DNA of 10,545 bases from an uncultured Alphaproteobacteria bacterium (GTDB lineage: Bacteria > Pseudomonadota > Alphaproteobacteria > Thalassobaculales > Thalassobaculaceae), in contig CALIMD010000258.1 in the NCBI GenBank assembly GCA_938028645.1, positions 1-10,545 of the forward strand, given 5' to 3'. Each line of letters begins with the position of its first letter. Position 1 is the first letter of the stretch. The notes beneath the pieces were generated by a model. It searched no databases, had not been told where the DNA came from, and worked only from the letters and a program-made list of their open reading frames with translations. Position numbers and translations under genes: made by a program. Shown one piece after another: positions 1 through 6,475 of the stretch.

Positions 1-2
1 TA

Positions 3-422
3 ATTAGTCACGAATCCCTTGGTGATGCCCGTTGGTTTATCAAAAAGGCTGTTGACTATGCCAATGAACGAGAAGTTTTTGGTCGTCCTATCGGCAAAAA
101 CCAAGGCGTCCAATTTCCGATAGCAAAAGCCTATGCGAATACTGAAGCAGCCGCACTGATGTCTAAGAGAGCGGCTGATTTGTTTGAGTCTGGGGAGCCA
201 TGTGGGGCAGAATCTAATATGGCTAAGATGCTTGCCGCTGATGCTGCTTGGGAAGCAGGGGATACATGCATGCAGACATTTGGCGGGTTCGCGTTTGCTG
301 AAGAATACGATGTGGAGCGCAAGTATAGAGAAGCCCGGCTTTACAGAGTTGCCCCTATTTCAACCAACTTAGTATTGGGATATTTAGCGGAGCACATTCT
401 TGGACTCCCACGCTCTTATTGA
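3..422 (+). CDS. Acyl-CoA dehydrogenase, C-terminal part (5' end outside window)
   Basis: The last 139 residues of an FAD-dependent acyl-CoA dehydrogenase, open from the window edge to TGA at 420-422. This is the C-terminal helical domain that packs on FAD and the acyl chain. Visible family marks are REVFGRPIGKNQGVQFPIA near the start (RxxFG binds FAD phosphates in the family), QTFGGFAFAEEYDVERKYREARL, and the end LAEHILGLPRS. The position that holds the catalytic Glu in medium-chain enzymes (YEGTSQ) reads VAPISTN here, with Pro in place of Glu. The base therefore probably sits on the earlier helix, as in isovaleryl-CoA dehydrogenase, just upstream of the window. The stop codon overlaps the ribosome binding site of the CoA-transferase gene that follows, so the two are an operon and probably act on the same acyl-CoA. 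The substrate cannot be read from this fragment. Confidence 0.93.
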   Translation: MSHESLGDARWFIKKAVDYANEREVFGRPIGKNQGVQFPIAKAYANTEAAALMSKRAADLFESGEPCGAESNMAKMLAADAAWEAGDTCMQTFGGFAFAEEYDVERKYREARLYRVAPISTNLVLGYLAEHILGLPRSY

Positions 423-432
423 GGAGTAATTT

Positions 433-1554
433 ATGGATCAACCACTTGAGGGTATTTTAGTTGTAGCTTTGGAACAGGCCGTGGCCGCGCCATATTGCAC
501 CAGTAGGTTGGCAGACGCCGGGGCACGGGTCATAAAAATCGAACGCGCCGAGGGAGATTTTGCCCGTGGCTACGATCATCAGGTAATGGGGCAGTCGGCC
601 TATTTTGTTTGGCTCAACAGGGGTAAGGAAAGTTTGGTCTTAGATATAAAAAAGCCAGATGATGCAGCGCTTCTTGAACGAATTTTAGCGAAAGCAGATG
701 TATTCGTTCAAAACCTAGCGCCGGGAGCGGCGCAGCGTGCCGGATTTGGTTCGGAGGATTTGCGGCAACGCTATCCCAAGCTGATTACTGTCGATATTTC
801 GGGATATGGGGAGGATGGAGAATATTCCGATATGAAGGCGTACGATTTTCTGGTTCAAGGAGAAAGCGGTTTGATTTCGGTAACAGGCTCCCCAGAGGTG
901 ATGGGACGCGTGGGTGCCTCGGTATGTGATATTGCAGCGGGAATGTATTCAAAAATAGCGATCTTGGAAGCACTGATTAAACGTGGCAGAACTGGGGCAG
1001 GCTCTACAATTAAAACCTCGATGTTTGGTGGTATGGTGGAATGGCTATCGCCCTGGTTGTTACATCAGGCCTATGGTGAATTGAGCGAGCAACGCATAGG
1101 ATTACACCATCCGGCCATTGCTCCATATGGCGCGTATGAATGTGCCAATGGAGATTTAATTTTAATAGCGGTTCAGAATCAGCGAGAATGGGTTAGATTG
1201 TGTGGAGAGGTTCTGGAAAAGCCCAGCTTAGCAAGTGATCAAAGGGTTGTTGATAACGTGGCTCGTTTGGCGAATAGGGAATTTTTAGATAAAGAAATAG
1301 AAGACGTTTTATATAAGATTACAAGGGACGAGGTTCGAAAACGCTTGATAGCCGCAAAAATTGCTTTCGGCGCTGTTAATACTATTGAGGACGTCAGTGA
1401 TCATCCGGCACTCAAGACCACAAAAGTAAACACTCCAAAAGGAACGATAGATGTAATGGCTCCACCGTCCACTGTGAAGGGAGAAGCGATTCCATTACTT
1501 TCCGTGCCGGAGATTGGCGAAAATAATGATTCTATCCGCGCGGAATTCCAATAG
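433..1554 (+). CDS. CaiB/BaiF family III CoA-transferase
   Basis: A 373-residue cytoplasmic enzyme predicted to move CoA between carboxylic acids. Family III enzymes include formyl-CoA transferase Frc, carnitine CoA-transferase CaiB and BaiF. Typical blocks in order are LEQAVAAPYCTSRLADAGA with VIKIE (residues 13-37), LNRGKESLVLDIK (61-73), ISGYGEDG (122-129), and YDFLVQGESGLISVTGSPE (137-155) leading to SVCDIAAGMYS (163-173). Asp166 in the last block aligns with the catalytic Asp of Frc (Asp169), which forms the acyl-aspartyl anhydride. Length is slightly short of the usual 380-430 but no key part seems missing. The start ATG has a good GAGGAG Shine-Dalgarno at 421-426, six bases upstream, overlapping the stop of the acyl-CoA dehydrogenase. 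The acceptor and donor acids are unknown; the pairing with an acyl-CoA dehydrogenase suggests activation of an acid that is then oxidised or reduced as its CoA ester. Confidence 0.93.
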   Translation: MDQPLEGILVVALEQAVAAPYCTSRLADAGARVIKIERAEGDFARGYDHQVMGQSAYFVWLNRGKESLVLDIKKPDDAALLERILAKADVFVQNLAPGAAQRAGFGSEDLRQRYPKLITVDISGYGEDGEYSDMKAYDFLVQGESGLISVTGSPEVMGRVGASVCDIAAGMYSKIAILEALIKRGRTGAGSTIKTSMFGGMVEWLSPWLLHQAYGELSEQRIGLHHPAIAPYGAYECANGDLILIAVQNQREWVRLCGEVLEKPSLASDQRVVDNVARLANREFLDKEIEDVLYKITRDEVRKRLIAAKIAFGAVNTIEDVSDHPALKTTKVNTPKGTIDVMAPPSTVKGEAIPLLSVPEIGENNDSIRAEFQ

Positions 1555-1662
1555 TCGACTGGAACACGTGAAAGCCTTCGATCGGATATAAACTTGATTC
1601 TTTGAACATTCACTGCTCGTATTACAAATAAAATTCCTTTTTTTTACATATAGATTTCCCTT

Positions 1663-1684
1663 TTTGCGCAAATTTTGTGCAAAT
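1663..1684. promoter_or_regulatory. Tandem 11-bp repeat, candidate regulator binding site
   Basis: TTTGCGCAAAT is followed directly by TTTGTGCAAAT: two 11-mers differing at one base. The first contains a perfect 10-bp palindrome (TTTGCGCAAA, 1663-1672) and the second a near-perfect one (1674-1683). Centre-to-centre spacing is 11 bp, one helical turn, so two dimers could bind the same DNA face. It lies about 50-70 bp upstream of the candidate -35 box of the TRAP receptor gene, a usual place for an activator. The seen facts are the repeat and its symmetry; the regulator is unknown and not encoded in the window. Confidence 0.45.
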
Positions 1685-1731
1685 CTGTAATAAAAAGTCC
1701 AAAAAAAAGTATCAAACAGCTTTTCACAGGA

Positions 1732-1760
1732 TTGTCATCTTCTAATCAGTCGGTTAGGCT
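1732..1760 (+). promoter_or_regulatory. Candidate promoter of TRAP receptor gene
   Basis: TTGTCA (1732-1737) and TAGGCT (1755-1760) are separated by 17 bp. The -35 is good and the -10 is weak (matches at T, A and last T). The same TTG-to-TAGG spacing and a similar extended TAGGnTAATnAT string recur upstream of the second large permease gene (4800-4834), which raises the likelihood a little. The predicted leader would be about 140 nt. Promoter calls by eye in AT-rich DNA are unreliable. Confidence 0.35.
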
Positions 1761-1826
1761 AATCATAGCCATGCCATATTTGTTGCGTCGGTAATCAAAG
1801 TTTAATTTCGTAACTTAAGGTGGTGT

Positions 1827-1849
1827 CAGAAGATCTAAAGTGGCTTCTG
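1827..1849 (+). promoter_or_regulatory. Small leader stem-loop upstream of receptor gene
   Basis: CAGAAG (1827-1832) and CTTCTG (1844-1849) form a perfect 6-bp stem with an 11-nt loop in the predicted 5' leader. A 6-bp stem is near what chance allows, so function is uncertain; it could protect or tune the messenger together with the next hairpin. Confidence 0.25.
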
Positions 1850-1861
1850 GGCTAATGAGTT

Positions 1862-1880
1862 CACCTTGAAACACAGGGTG
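1862..1880 (+). promoter_or_regulatory. Leader hairpin just before the receptor ribosome binding site
   Basis: CACCTTG (1862-1868) pairs with CAGGGTG (1874-1880), seven pairs with one G-T wobble and an AAACA loop. It ends 11 bases before the AGGGAGGAA Shine-Dalgarno (1892-1900) and leaves that site free, so it would be expected to stabilise the 5' end or present the start rather than block it. Confidence 0.3.
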
Positions 1881-1907
1881 GGAATATAAACAGGGAGGAA
1901 TTAGTAT

Positions 1908-2978
1908 ATGAGTAAAACACTTCTAAAAACTGCTGCTCTCGCTGCTGTTGCTGGTGCATTTGCGCTTAGCCCAGTTTCGGAAGCGCAGGCTAAAAAAGTT
2001 AAGTGGAAAATGCAGGCAGCTTTTGCCAGCACACTTGCACATTTAGGTCCTGCAGGACAACGTATTGCAGATCACATTACCGTTGCTTCTGGTGGAAAAT
2101 TTTCAGTCAAGTTTTTTGAGCCAGGCGCTTTGATCCCGCCGCTAGAGTGCTGGGACGCTGTTTCAAAAGGCTCGGTTGAATCTTGCTATACAACTCCTGG
2201 TTACCACACCGGTAAATATCCAGGACTAGCATTCATGACCGCTGTTCCATTTGGTCCCGGTGCTGGTGAATTTATGGCTTGGCAATGGTTTGGTGGCGGG
2301 AAAGATATCGCTACAAAAATCTATTCAAAGCATAATTTAACATCAACTGCGTGTGGTTTGATCGGTCCTGAAACATCAGGTTGGTTTAAAGAGCCGGTTA
2401 AAGACCTAGAGAGCCTTCGTGGTCTTAAAATGCGTTTCTTTGGTCTTGGCGCAAAAGTTATGACTAAGATTGGTGTTTCAACACAGCTTCTTGCTGGTGC
2501 TGATATTTACCCAGCTCTAGAGCGCGGTGTTATCGATGCGACAGAATTCTCCATGCCTAATATGGATATCTCTCTTGGTTTCTATCAAATCGCAAAAAAC
2601 AACTACTTCCCAGGATGGCATCAACAGGTGTCAGTTGGAGAGTTCTTGTCTAACAAGAAAATGACTGATGCTTTAAGCAAGCAGAATAAGCGACTTATTA
2701 GCATTGGCTGTAAAGCAAACATGATCTATGAGTATGCAGAAACTGAAGCTCAGAACTTTGGTGCTATGCAGACTATGAAATCTAAATACGGTGTGACCAA
2801 CCGTCGTTGGACTGATGATCAGCTAGCTGTGTTTGAAAAAGCATGGATGGAAGTGGTTGAGGAAGAGTCTGCAAAAGACAAAACTTTTAAAGAGTTCGCA
2901 GACAGCTACTACTCATTCCGTAAACAGTATAAGATCTGGGGTGAAGCCCAGTCTCTTAAGCCAACATACCTAAAATAA
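1908..2978 (+). CDS. TRAP transporter periplasmic substrate-binding protein (DctP/TakP/FcbT1-like)
   Basis: A 356-residue periplasmic receptor that captures an organic anion and hands it to the TRAP permease. Residues 1-28 are a Sec signal peptide: positive start, Ala/Leu-rich core, AQA before the likely cut at 28/29. The mature protein has the family core GLKMRFFGLGAKVMTKIG (172-189); its Arg176 matches the conserved Arg that pairs with the substrate carboxylate in DctP-family receptors. GADIYPALERGVIDATEF (197-214) and LGFYQIAKNNYFPGWHQ (223-239) follow. The motifs are closest to the TakP/FcbT1 branch (2-oxo acids, mannitol/chloroaromatic type). In TakP a Na+ and the substrate are held by a Gln and a Glu; the matching places here look like Glu156 and Glu213, from remembered alignment. 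The start is supported by a strong AGGGAGGAA site 7 bases upstream. First gene of the transporter locus, separated from the permeases by a terminator-like palindrome. The exact ligand is unknown. Confidence 0.95.
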   Translation: MSKTLLKTAALAAVAGAFALSPVSEAQAKKVKWKMQAAFASTLAHLGPAGQRIADHITVASGGKFSVKFFEPGALIPPLECWDAVSKGSVESCYTTPGYHTGKYPGLAFMTAVPFGPGAGEFMAWQWFGGGKDIATKIYSKHNLTSTACGLIGPETSGWFKEPVKDLESLRGLKMRFFGLGAKVMTKIGVSTQLLAGADIYPALERGVIDATEFSMPNMDISLGFYQIAKNNYFPGWHQQVSVGEFLSNKKMTDALSKQNKRLISIGCKANMIYEYAETEAQNFGAMQTMKSKYGVTNRRWTDDQLAVFEKAWMEVVEEESAKDKTFKEFADSYYSFRKQYKIWGEAQSLKPTYLK

Positions 2979-3025
2979 TTTAATTTTAGTTAGTCGCTTA
3001 ATTTAAGGCGATGTTGGTAAAGATT

Positions 3026-3054
3026 TCGGGGGCCATATGGCCCCCGATTTTCTT
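3026..3054 (+). terminator. Perfect-palindrome terminator/attenuator after receptor gene
   Basis: CGGGGGCCATATGGCCCCCG (3027-3046) is a perfect 20-bp palindrome, extended by a flanking T-A pair and followed by ATTTTCTTTCT. It lies 48 bp after the receptor stop. The GC-rich stem plus T-rich tail is a typical Rho-independent terminator. In TRAP operons such a hairpin often ends most transcripts, or stabilises the receptor message, so that receptor is made in excess over permease. Confidence 0.85.
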
Positions 3055-3080
3055 TCTAGGTCAAATTGAAATTTTCAACT

Positions 3081-3116
3081 GTTTTGATCGAGCGTGTGAT
3101 AATCGATGGTCAAAAC
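3081..3116 (+). promoter_or_regulatory. Inverted repeat around an extended -10 element upstream of first large permease
   Basis: GTTTTGATCGA (3081-3091) is mirrored by TCGATGGTCAAAAC (3103-3116), complementary apart from a 3-base bulge. The 11-base centre plus the first bases of the right arm hold TGTGATAAT (3095-3103), an extended -10 box, with no good -35. A further short inverted repeat, TTGAAA-T-TTTCAA, lies at 3066-3078. The arrangement resembles a promoter overlapped by an operator, giving the permease genes their own start after the 3026-3054 terminator; alternatively it is only an RNA hairpin. Confidence 0.35.
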
Positions 3117-3175
3117 TTCCAATTCTGAGTAACATTTTGATATAAAAACTAAAACGACTCTAAGGATAAGAACTA

Positions 3176-4705
3176 ATGAGCCAGGAGGTCAGTAGCAAAA
3201 CGACATCTGAACGCAAAGTCGCGATGATTTTGCTGTTTTTTGTTGGTGTAATTGTTTTCATTGGCGCTGTCGCCGTGGCTTTCGAATCGGGAAATTTGAT
3301 GGCTTCCGAGGAAATTGGTCGGGGGGAAGCAATTTTTCACGTATCGCAGGAATATATATCTATAGCAATGTTCCTGACCCTTGCTATTCTTCTTTTCTCT
3401 GGGTATCCGGTGGCATTCATCCTTGGCGGGTTATCGATGTTATTTGGAATACTTGGTTACTATCTGGATATGTTCTCCCTGATTGAATTTTTTAACTTCG
3501 TTCCAAGAATTTGGGGTATGGCAGCAGAAAATCTCGTTCTCGTCGCAGTCCCAGCTTTCGTCTACATGGGCGTGATGTTGGAACGAAGTGGAATAGCCAA
3601 TGATTTGCTTTATTGTGTTCAGGTTCTATTGCGCAGGGTCCCTGGAGCGCTCGCATTGGCAGTGACTGTCATGGGAACGATATTAGCTGCTATGACTGGC
3701 ATTATTGGCGCATCAGTTACGATGATGACGGCACTGGCGTTGCCAACAATGATGCGACAGGGATATAGCCACGCGCTTGCAACAGGTGTCATTGCCGCTT
3801 CGGGTACGCTTGGAATACTTATTCCCCCAAGTATTATGCTGATTATAATGGCGGATTTGATGGCTATATCAGTTGGAAATGTATTCATGGCTGCAGTTGT
3901 TCCAGGGCTTACGTTGGCGGCCTTTTATCTGATTTACGTAGCAACACTGGCTTCAATTAAACCCAGTTTGGCGCCTCCGTTGCCTGCTAATTTATTAAAT
4001 ATTCCTAAAGGTGAGATGGTTCCTTTAGTTTTAAGGAGTTTTTTGCCGCCTGTTTTTCTGATTACGTTAATAAAGGGCTCAATTCTCTTTGGGTTTGCAA
4101 CACCATCAGAAGCAGGCGCTGTTGGGGCATTTGGCGCTACATTATTGGCAGCAGCAAACGGTCGATTAAGCAAAAATACATTAGTTTCGGTCTGTCATAC
4201 TGCAGCACGAACAGTCTCAATGATCTTTTTCATTGTGATAAGTGCAACCTGCTTTGCATATGTTTATAGATCACTGGGGGGTGATGACGTTGTAGAACAT
4301 CTCATTATTGAAAAAGCTGGATTAGGACCATGGGGAATGTTGATCTTGGTGATGGTTATTGTATTTTTCCTTGGATTCTTCCTTGATTTTTTAGAGATAA
4401 CATTAATTGTCCTTCCTGTTTTTACGCCATTAATAATTCAAATGGATTTTGGTGACCACCTTGCTCATGCCGATATAAAGTTCTGGTTTATAATTCTCTT
4501 GGCGGTTAACCTGCAAACGTCATTTTTGACGCCGCCATTCGGTTTTGCACTATTTTACATGAAGGGAATAGCGCCAAAAGAGATCCGGATTCAGTCAATT
4601 TACAAGGGCATAATACCCTTTGTGATCCTTCAGGCTCTGGGTGTTGTCACTGTTATGGCATTTCCGGAAGTTGCTCTCTGGCTAATGCATGCGGCTTACG
4701 ACTAA
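3176..4705 (+). CDS. TRAP transporter large permease (DctM-type), first copy
   Basis: A 509-residue inner-membrane protein, the Na+-driven transport subunit of a TRAP system. Family blocks: SGYPVAFILGG (75-85), the helix region ERSGIANDLLYC (136-147), GTILAAMTGIIGASVTMM (167-184), GTLGILIPPSIMLII (210-224), a cytoplasm-facing loop (261-289), GFATPSEAGAVGAFGATLLA (306-325), FFLDFLEITLIVLPVFTPL (401-419) and QTSFLTPPFGFALFY (447-461). Ordinary DctM proteins are about 425-440 residues and begin near residue 63 here; the extra N-terminus holds one more membrane helix (about 15-36) and a short polar segment with EEIGRGEA. The start has AAGGA at 3162-3166. It is followed by a second gene of the same length and about 80% identity, in place of the usual small permease. 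No broken motif was seen, so both copies look active. Whether this copy pairs with the downstream small permease is unknown. Confidence 0.95.
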   Translation: MSQEVSSKTTSERKVAMILLFFVGVIVFIGAVAVAFESGNLMASEEIGRGEAIFHVSQEYISIAMFLTLAILLFSGYPVAFILGGLSMLFGILGYYLDMFSLIEFFNFVPRIWGMAAENLVLVAVPAFVYMGVMLERSGIANDLLYCVQVLLRRVPGALALAVTVMGTILAAMTGIIGASVTMMTALALPTMMRQGYSHALATGVIAASGTLGILIPPSIMLIIMADLMAISVGNVFMAAVVPGLTLAAFYLIYVATLASIKPSLAPPLPANLLNIPKGEMVPLVLRSFLPPVFLITLIKGSILFGFATPSEAGAVGAFGATLLAAANGRLSKNTLVSVCHTAARTVSMIFFIVISATCFAYVYRSLGGDDVVEHLIIEKAGLGPWGMLILVMVIVFFLGFFLDFLEITLIVLPVFTPLIIQMDFGDHLAHADIKFWFIILLAVNLQTSFLTPPFGFALFYMKGIAPKEIRIQSIYKGIIPFVILQALGVVTVMAFPEVALWLMHAAYD

Positions 4706-4799
4706 GAAACATGAAGAGTGATTTAAAATAGTAGAAAGTGTATCGTGGAGGCGGTAACCATCTCTGTATTTCAAATGAGAATCTTATTTTTCACATTTC

Positions 4800-4828
4800 T
4801 TGATTTGCCGTATAGGAGAGGATAGGGT
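4800..4828 (+). promoter_or_regulatory. Candidate promoter of second large permease
   Basis: TTGATT (4800-4805) and TAGGGT (4823-4828), 17 bp apart, lie in the 226-bp spacer between the two large permease genes. The -10 neighbourhood TAGGGTAATAAT matches TAGGCTAATCAT of the receptor promoter candidate in 10 of 12 bases at the same distance from TTG. It would give a leader of about 95-100 nt. The rest of the spacer (4706-4931) is AT-rich with no convincing terminator or gene. Confidence 0.3.
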
Positions 4829-4931
4829 AATAATTTACATCTGTTACATGAAGGTCTAAAATATCAATATAATAGATGTTCCAACATAAGGGACACAAAG
4901 AATTTAAATAATACGGGACGGGGATTATTAA

Positions 4932-6461
4932 ATGGATGACTCAAGCGTACAGACACGGTCTGGTGAGGCAAAAGTCGCGATATTAATGTTCAGCTTACTG
5001 GCGTTAGTTGTGGTGCTATGTACTTTCGGTGCTTACACGATGTCAGGATCCTTAATGATTGAGGAAGAAATTTCTCGCGGTGAAGCGCTCGTTTGGGTTG
5101 GACAAGAATACATCTCGATGGTGATGTTTGTCACGTTGGCACTTCTATTATTTTCAGGATACCCGGTTGCTTTCATTTTGGGCGGATTAGCCATGCTTTT
5201 TGGCCTACTTGGGTTTTTTCTTGATTCGTTCTCGTTAATTGAATTTTTTAACTTTATTCCAAGAATCTGGGGACAAGCAGCGGAAAACCTCGTTTTGGTG
5301 GCTGTTCCAGCATTCGTTTTTATGGGCGTTATGATGGAGCGGAGCGGTATAGCAAACGACTTGCTGTATTGTGTGCAGGTTCTTTTAAAGCGTGTTCCGG
5401 GGGCGCTCGCGCTCGCGGTAACCGTGATGGGAACTATCCTTGCAGCAATGACCGGAATTATTGGTGCCTCTGTAACAATGATGACTGCGCTCGCTTTACC
5501 AACAATGATGCGCCAGGGCTATAGTCACTCACTATCGTGCGGTGTGATTGCTGCTTCCGGGACACTAGGAATTTTGATTCCGCCCAGTATCATGCTCATT
5601 ATCATGGCCGATTTGATGGCAATTTCTGTTGGTAACGTTTTTATGGCAGCAGTTGTTCCAGGGCTTACATTAGCAGCGTTCTATCTAATTTTTGTGGCAA
5701 CAATATCGGCGTTAAAACCTGAAATGGCGCCCCCGCTGCCTGGGAATCTGCTGAATGTGCCGCGGAATGAGATGGGGCCGTTAATCGCAAGAAGTTTTCT
5801 GCCACCCGTCTTTCTTATTACTCTCATCAAAGGTTCCATTTTACTCGGTTGGGCTACCCCATCAGAGGCTGGGGCAGTTGGTGCGTTTGGTGCTACGTTA
5901 CTTGCGATCGCTAATGGGCGATTAGGCGGGGGAACTTTGGTCCAAGTCTGCCATACTTCGGCAAAAACGGTTTCTATGATTTTCTTTATCGTCATAAGCG
6001 CAACCTGCTTTGCCTATGTATACAGATCTCTGGGTGGTGATGATGTCGTGGAACATCTCATCGTTGAGAAAGCAGGTCTAGACGCGTGGGGGATGTTGAT
6101 CCTCATTATGACGATAGTCTTTTTCCTTGGTTTCTTTCTTGATTGGTTGGAAATAACCCTCATTGTTCTGCCGGTTTTTACACCTTTAGTAGCGGGGTTA
6201 GACTTTGGTGACCATATTGCTAAGGAAGATATAAAGTTTTGGTTCATCATACTTCTAGCCGTGAACCTGCAAACGTCATTTCTGACCCCTCCTTTCGGCT
6301 TTGCCTTATTTTATATGAAAGGTATTGCTCCCCGGGAAATTAAAATACAATCTATTTACAAAGGGATAATCCCTTTTGTGATCTTACAGGCGCTAGGTGT
6401 CATAACTGTTCTGGCTTTCCCCGATGTAGCGCTTTCTCTAATGCATCTAGTTCACGGTTAA
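4932..6461 (+). CDS. TRAP transporter large permease (DctM-type), second copy
   Basis: A 509-residue inner-membrane TRAP permease, gap-free paralogue of the gene ending at 4705. All large-subunit motifs are kept: GASVTMM (178-184), GTLGILIPPS (210-219), GWATPSEAGAVG (306-317), WLEITLIVLPVFTPL (405-419) and LTPPFGFALFY (451-461). Most core changes are conservative (I/V/L, Y/F, K/R). Clusters of real change are residues 2-44 (extra N-terminal helix), the cytoplasm-facing loop around 264-286, GRLGGGT (329-335, SKN in the other copy), 420-433 and the last residues. The polar segment EEISRGEA and QEYIS after the first helix is shared by both copies. The start is supported by GGGGA at 4920-4924. 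It lies 14 bp upstream of the small permease gene, so this copy is the one most likely to be co-translated with it and to form the QM membrane complex. Confidence 0.95.
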   Translation: MDDSSVQTRSGEAKVAILMFSLLALVVVLCTFGAYTMSGSLMIEEEISRGEALVWVGQEYISMVMFVTLALLLFSGYPVAFILGGLAMLFGLLGFFLDSFSLIEFFNFIPRIWGQAAENLVLVAVPAFVFMGVMMERSGIANDLLYCVQVLLKRVPGALALAVTVMGTILAAMTGIIGASVTMMTALALPTMMRQGYSHSLSCGVIAASGTLGILIPPSIMLIIMADLMAISVGNVFMAAVVPGLTLAAFYLIFVATISALKPEMAPPLPGNLLNVPRNEMGPLIARSFLPPVFLITLIKGSILLGWATPSEAGAVGAFGATLLAIANGRLGGGTLVQVCHTSAKTVSMIFFIVISATCFAYVYRSLGGDDVVEHLIVEKAGLDAWGMLILIMTIVFFLGFFLDWLEITLIVLPVFTPLVAGLDFGDHIAKEDIKFWFIILLAVNLQTSFLTPPFGFALFYMKGIAPREIKIQSIYKGIIPFVILQALGVITVLAFPDVALSLMHLVHG

Positions 6462-6475
6462 GGAAGGAGAAACAC

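Larger units (their letters stand above)
1555..1907. other. 353-bp AT-rich intergenic region
   Basis: No coding frame with plausible protein character was found here. The first 60 bases hold small palindromes (CACGTG at 1565-1570, CGATCG at 1579-1584) but no convincing terminator for the upstream operon. The middle is rich in A and T runs and carries the tandem TTTGYGCAAAT repeat. The last 180 bases hold a candidate promoter and a long leader with two small stem-loops before the TRAP receptor gene. Each is listed separately. Confidence 0.7.
3176..6461 (+). repeat. Tandem gene duplication of TRAP large permease (two 1530-bp copies)
   Basis: The genes at 3176-4705 and 4932-6461 have exactly equal length and align without gaps at protein level, 407 of 509 identical by my hand count. 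The core (67-509) is about 86% identical and the first 66 residues about 38%. Codons for identical residues differ widely at third positions, so the duplication is old and both copies have been kept by selection. The 226-bp spacer between them has no counterpart gene. Confidence 0.9.

Noticed and set aside
2995..3010. Second hairpin CGCTTAA/TTAAGGCG before the palindromic terminator
   Set aside because: The arms nearly touch, leaving too small a loop, and the stem is AT-rich with a bulge.
4706..4931. A remnant gene (receptor or small permease) in the spacer between the large permeases
   Set aside because: All frames are short and stop-rich and show no TRAP-like motif.
5681..6250. Minus-strand frames of 104 and 78 codons inside the second large permease (similar ones occur in the first copy)
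   Set aside because: Mirror-frame by-products of hydrophobic codons; they recur in the paralogue only because the sense proteins are alike.
3176..6461. Assembly artefact or very recent duplication as explanation for the two permease genes
   Set aside because: Third codon positions and the N-terminal thirds differ throughout, and the spacers differ, so these are two genuine old copies.
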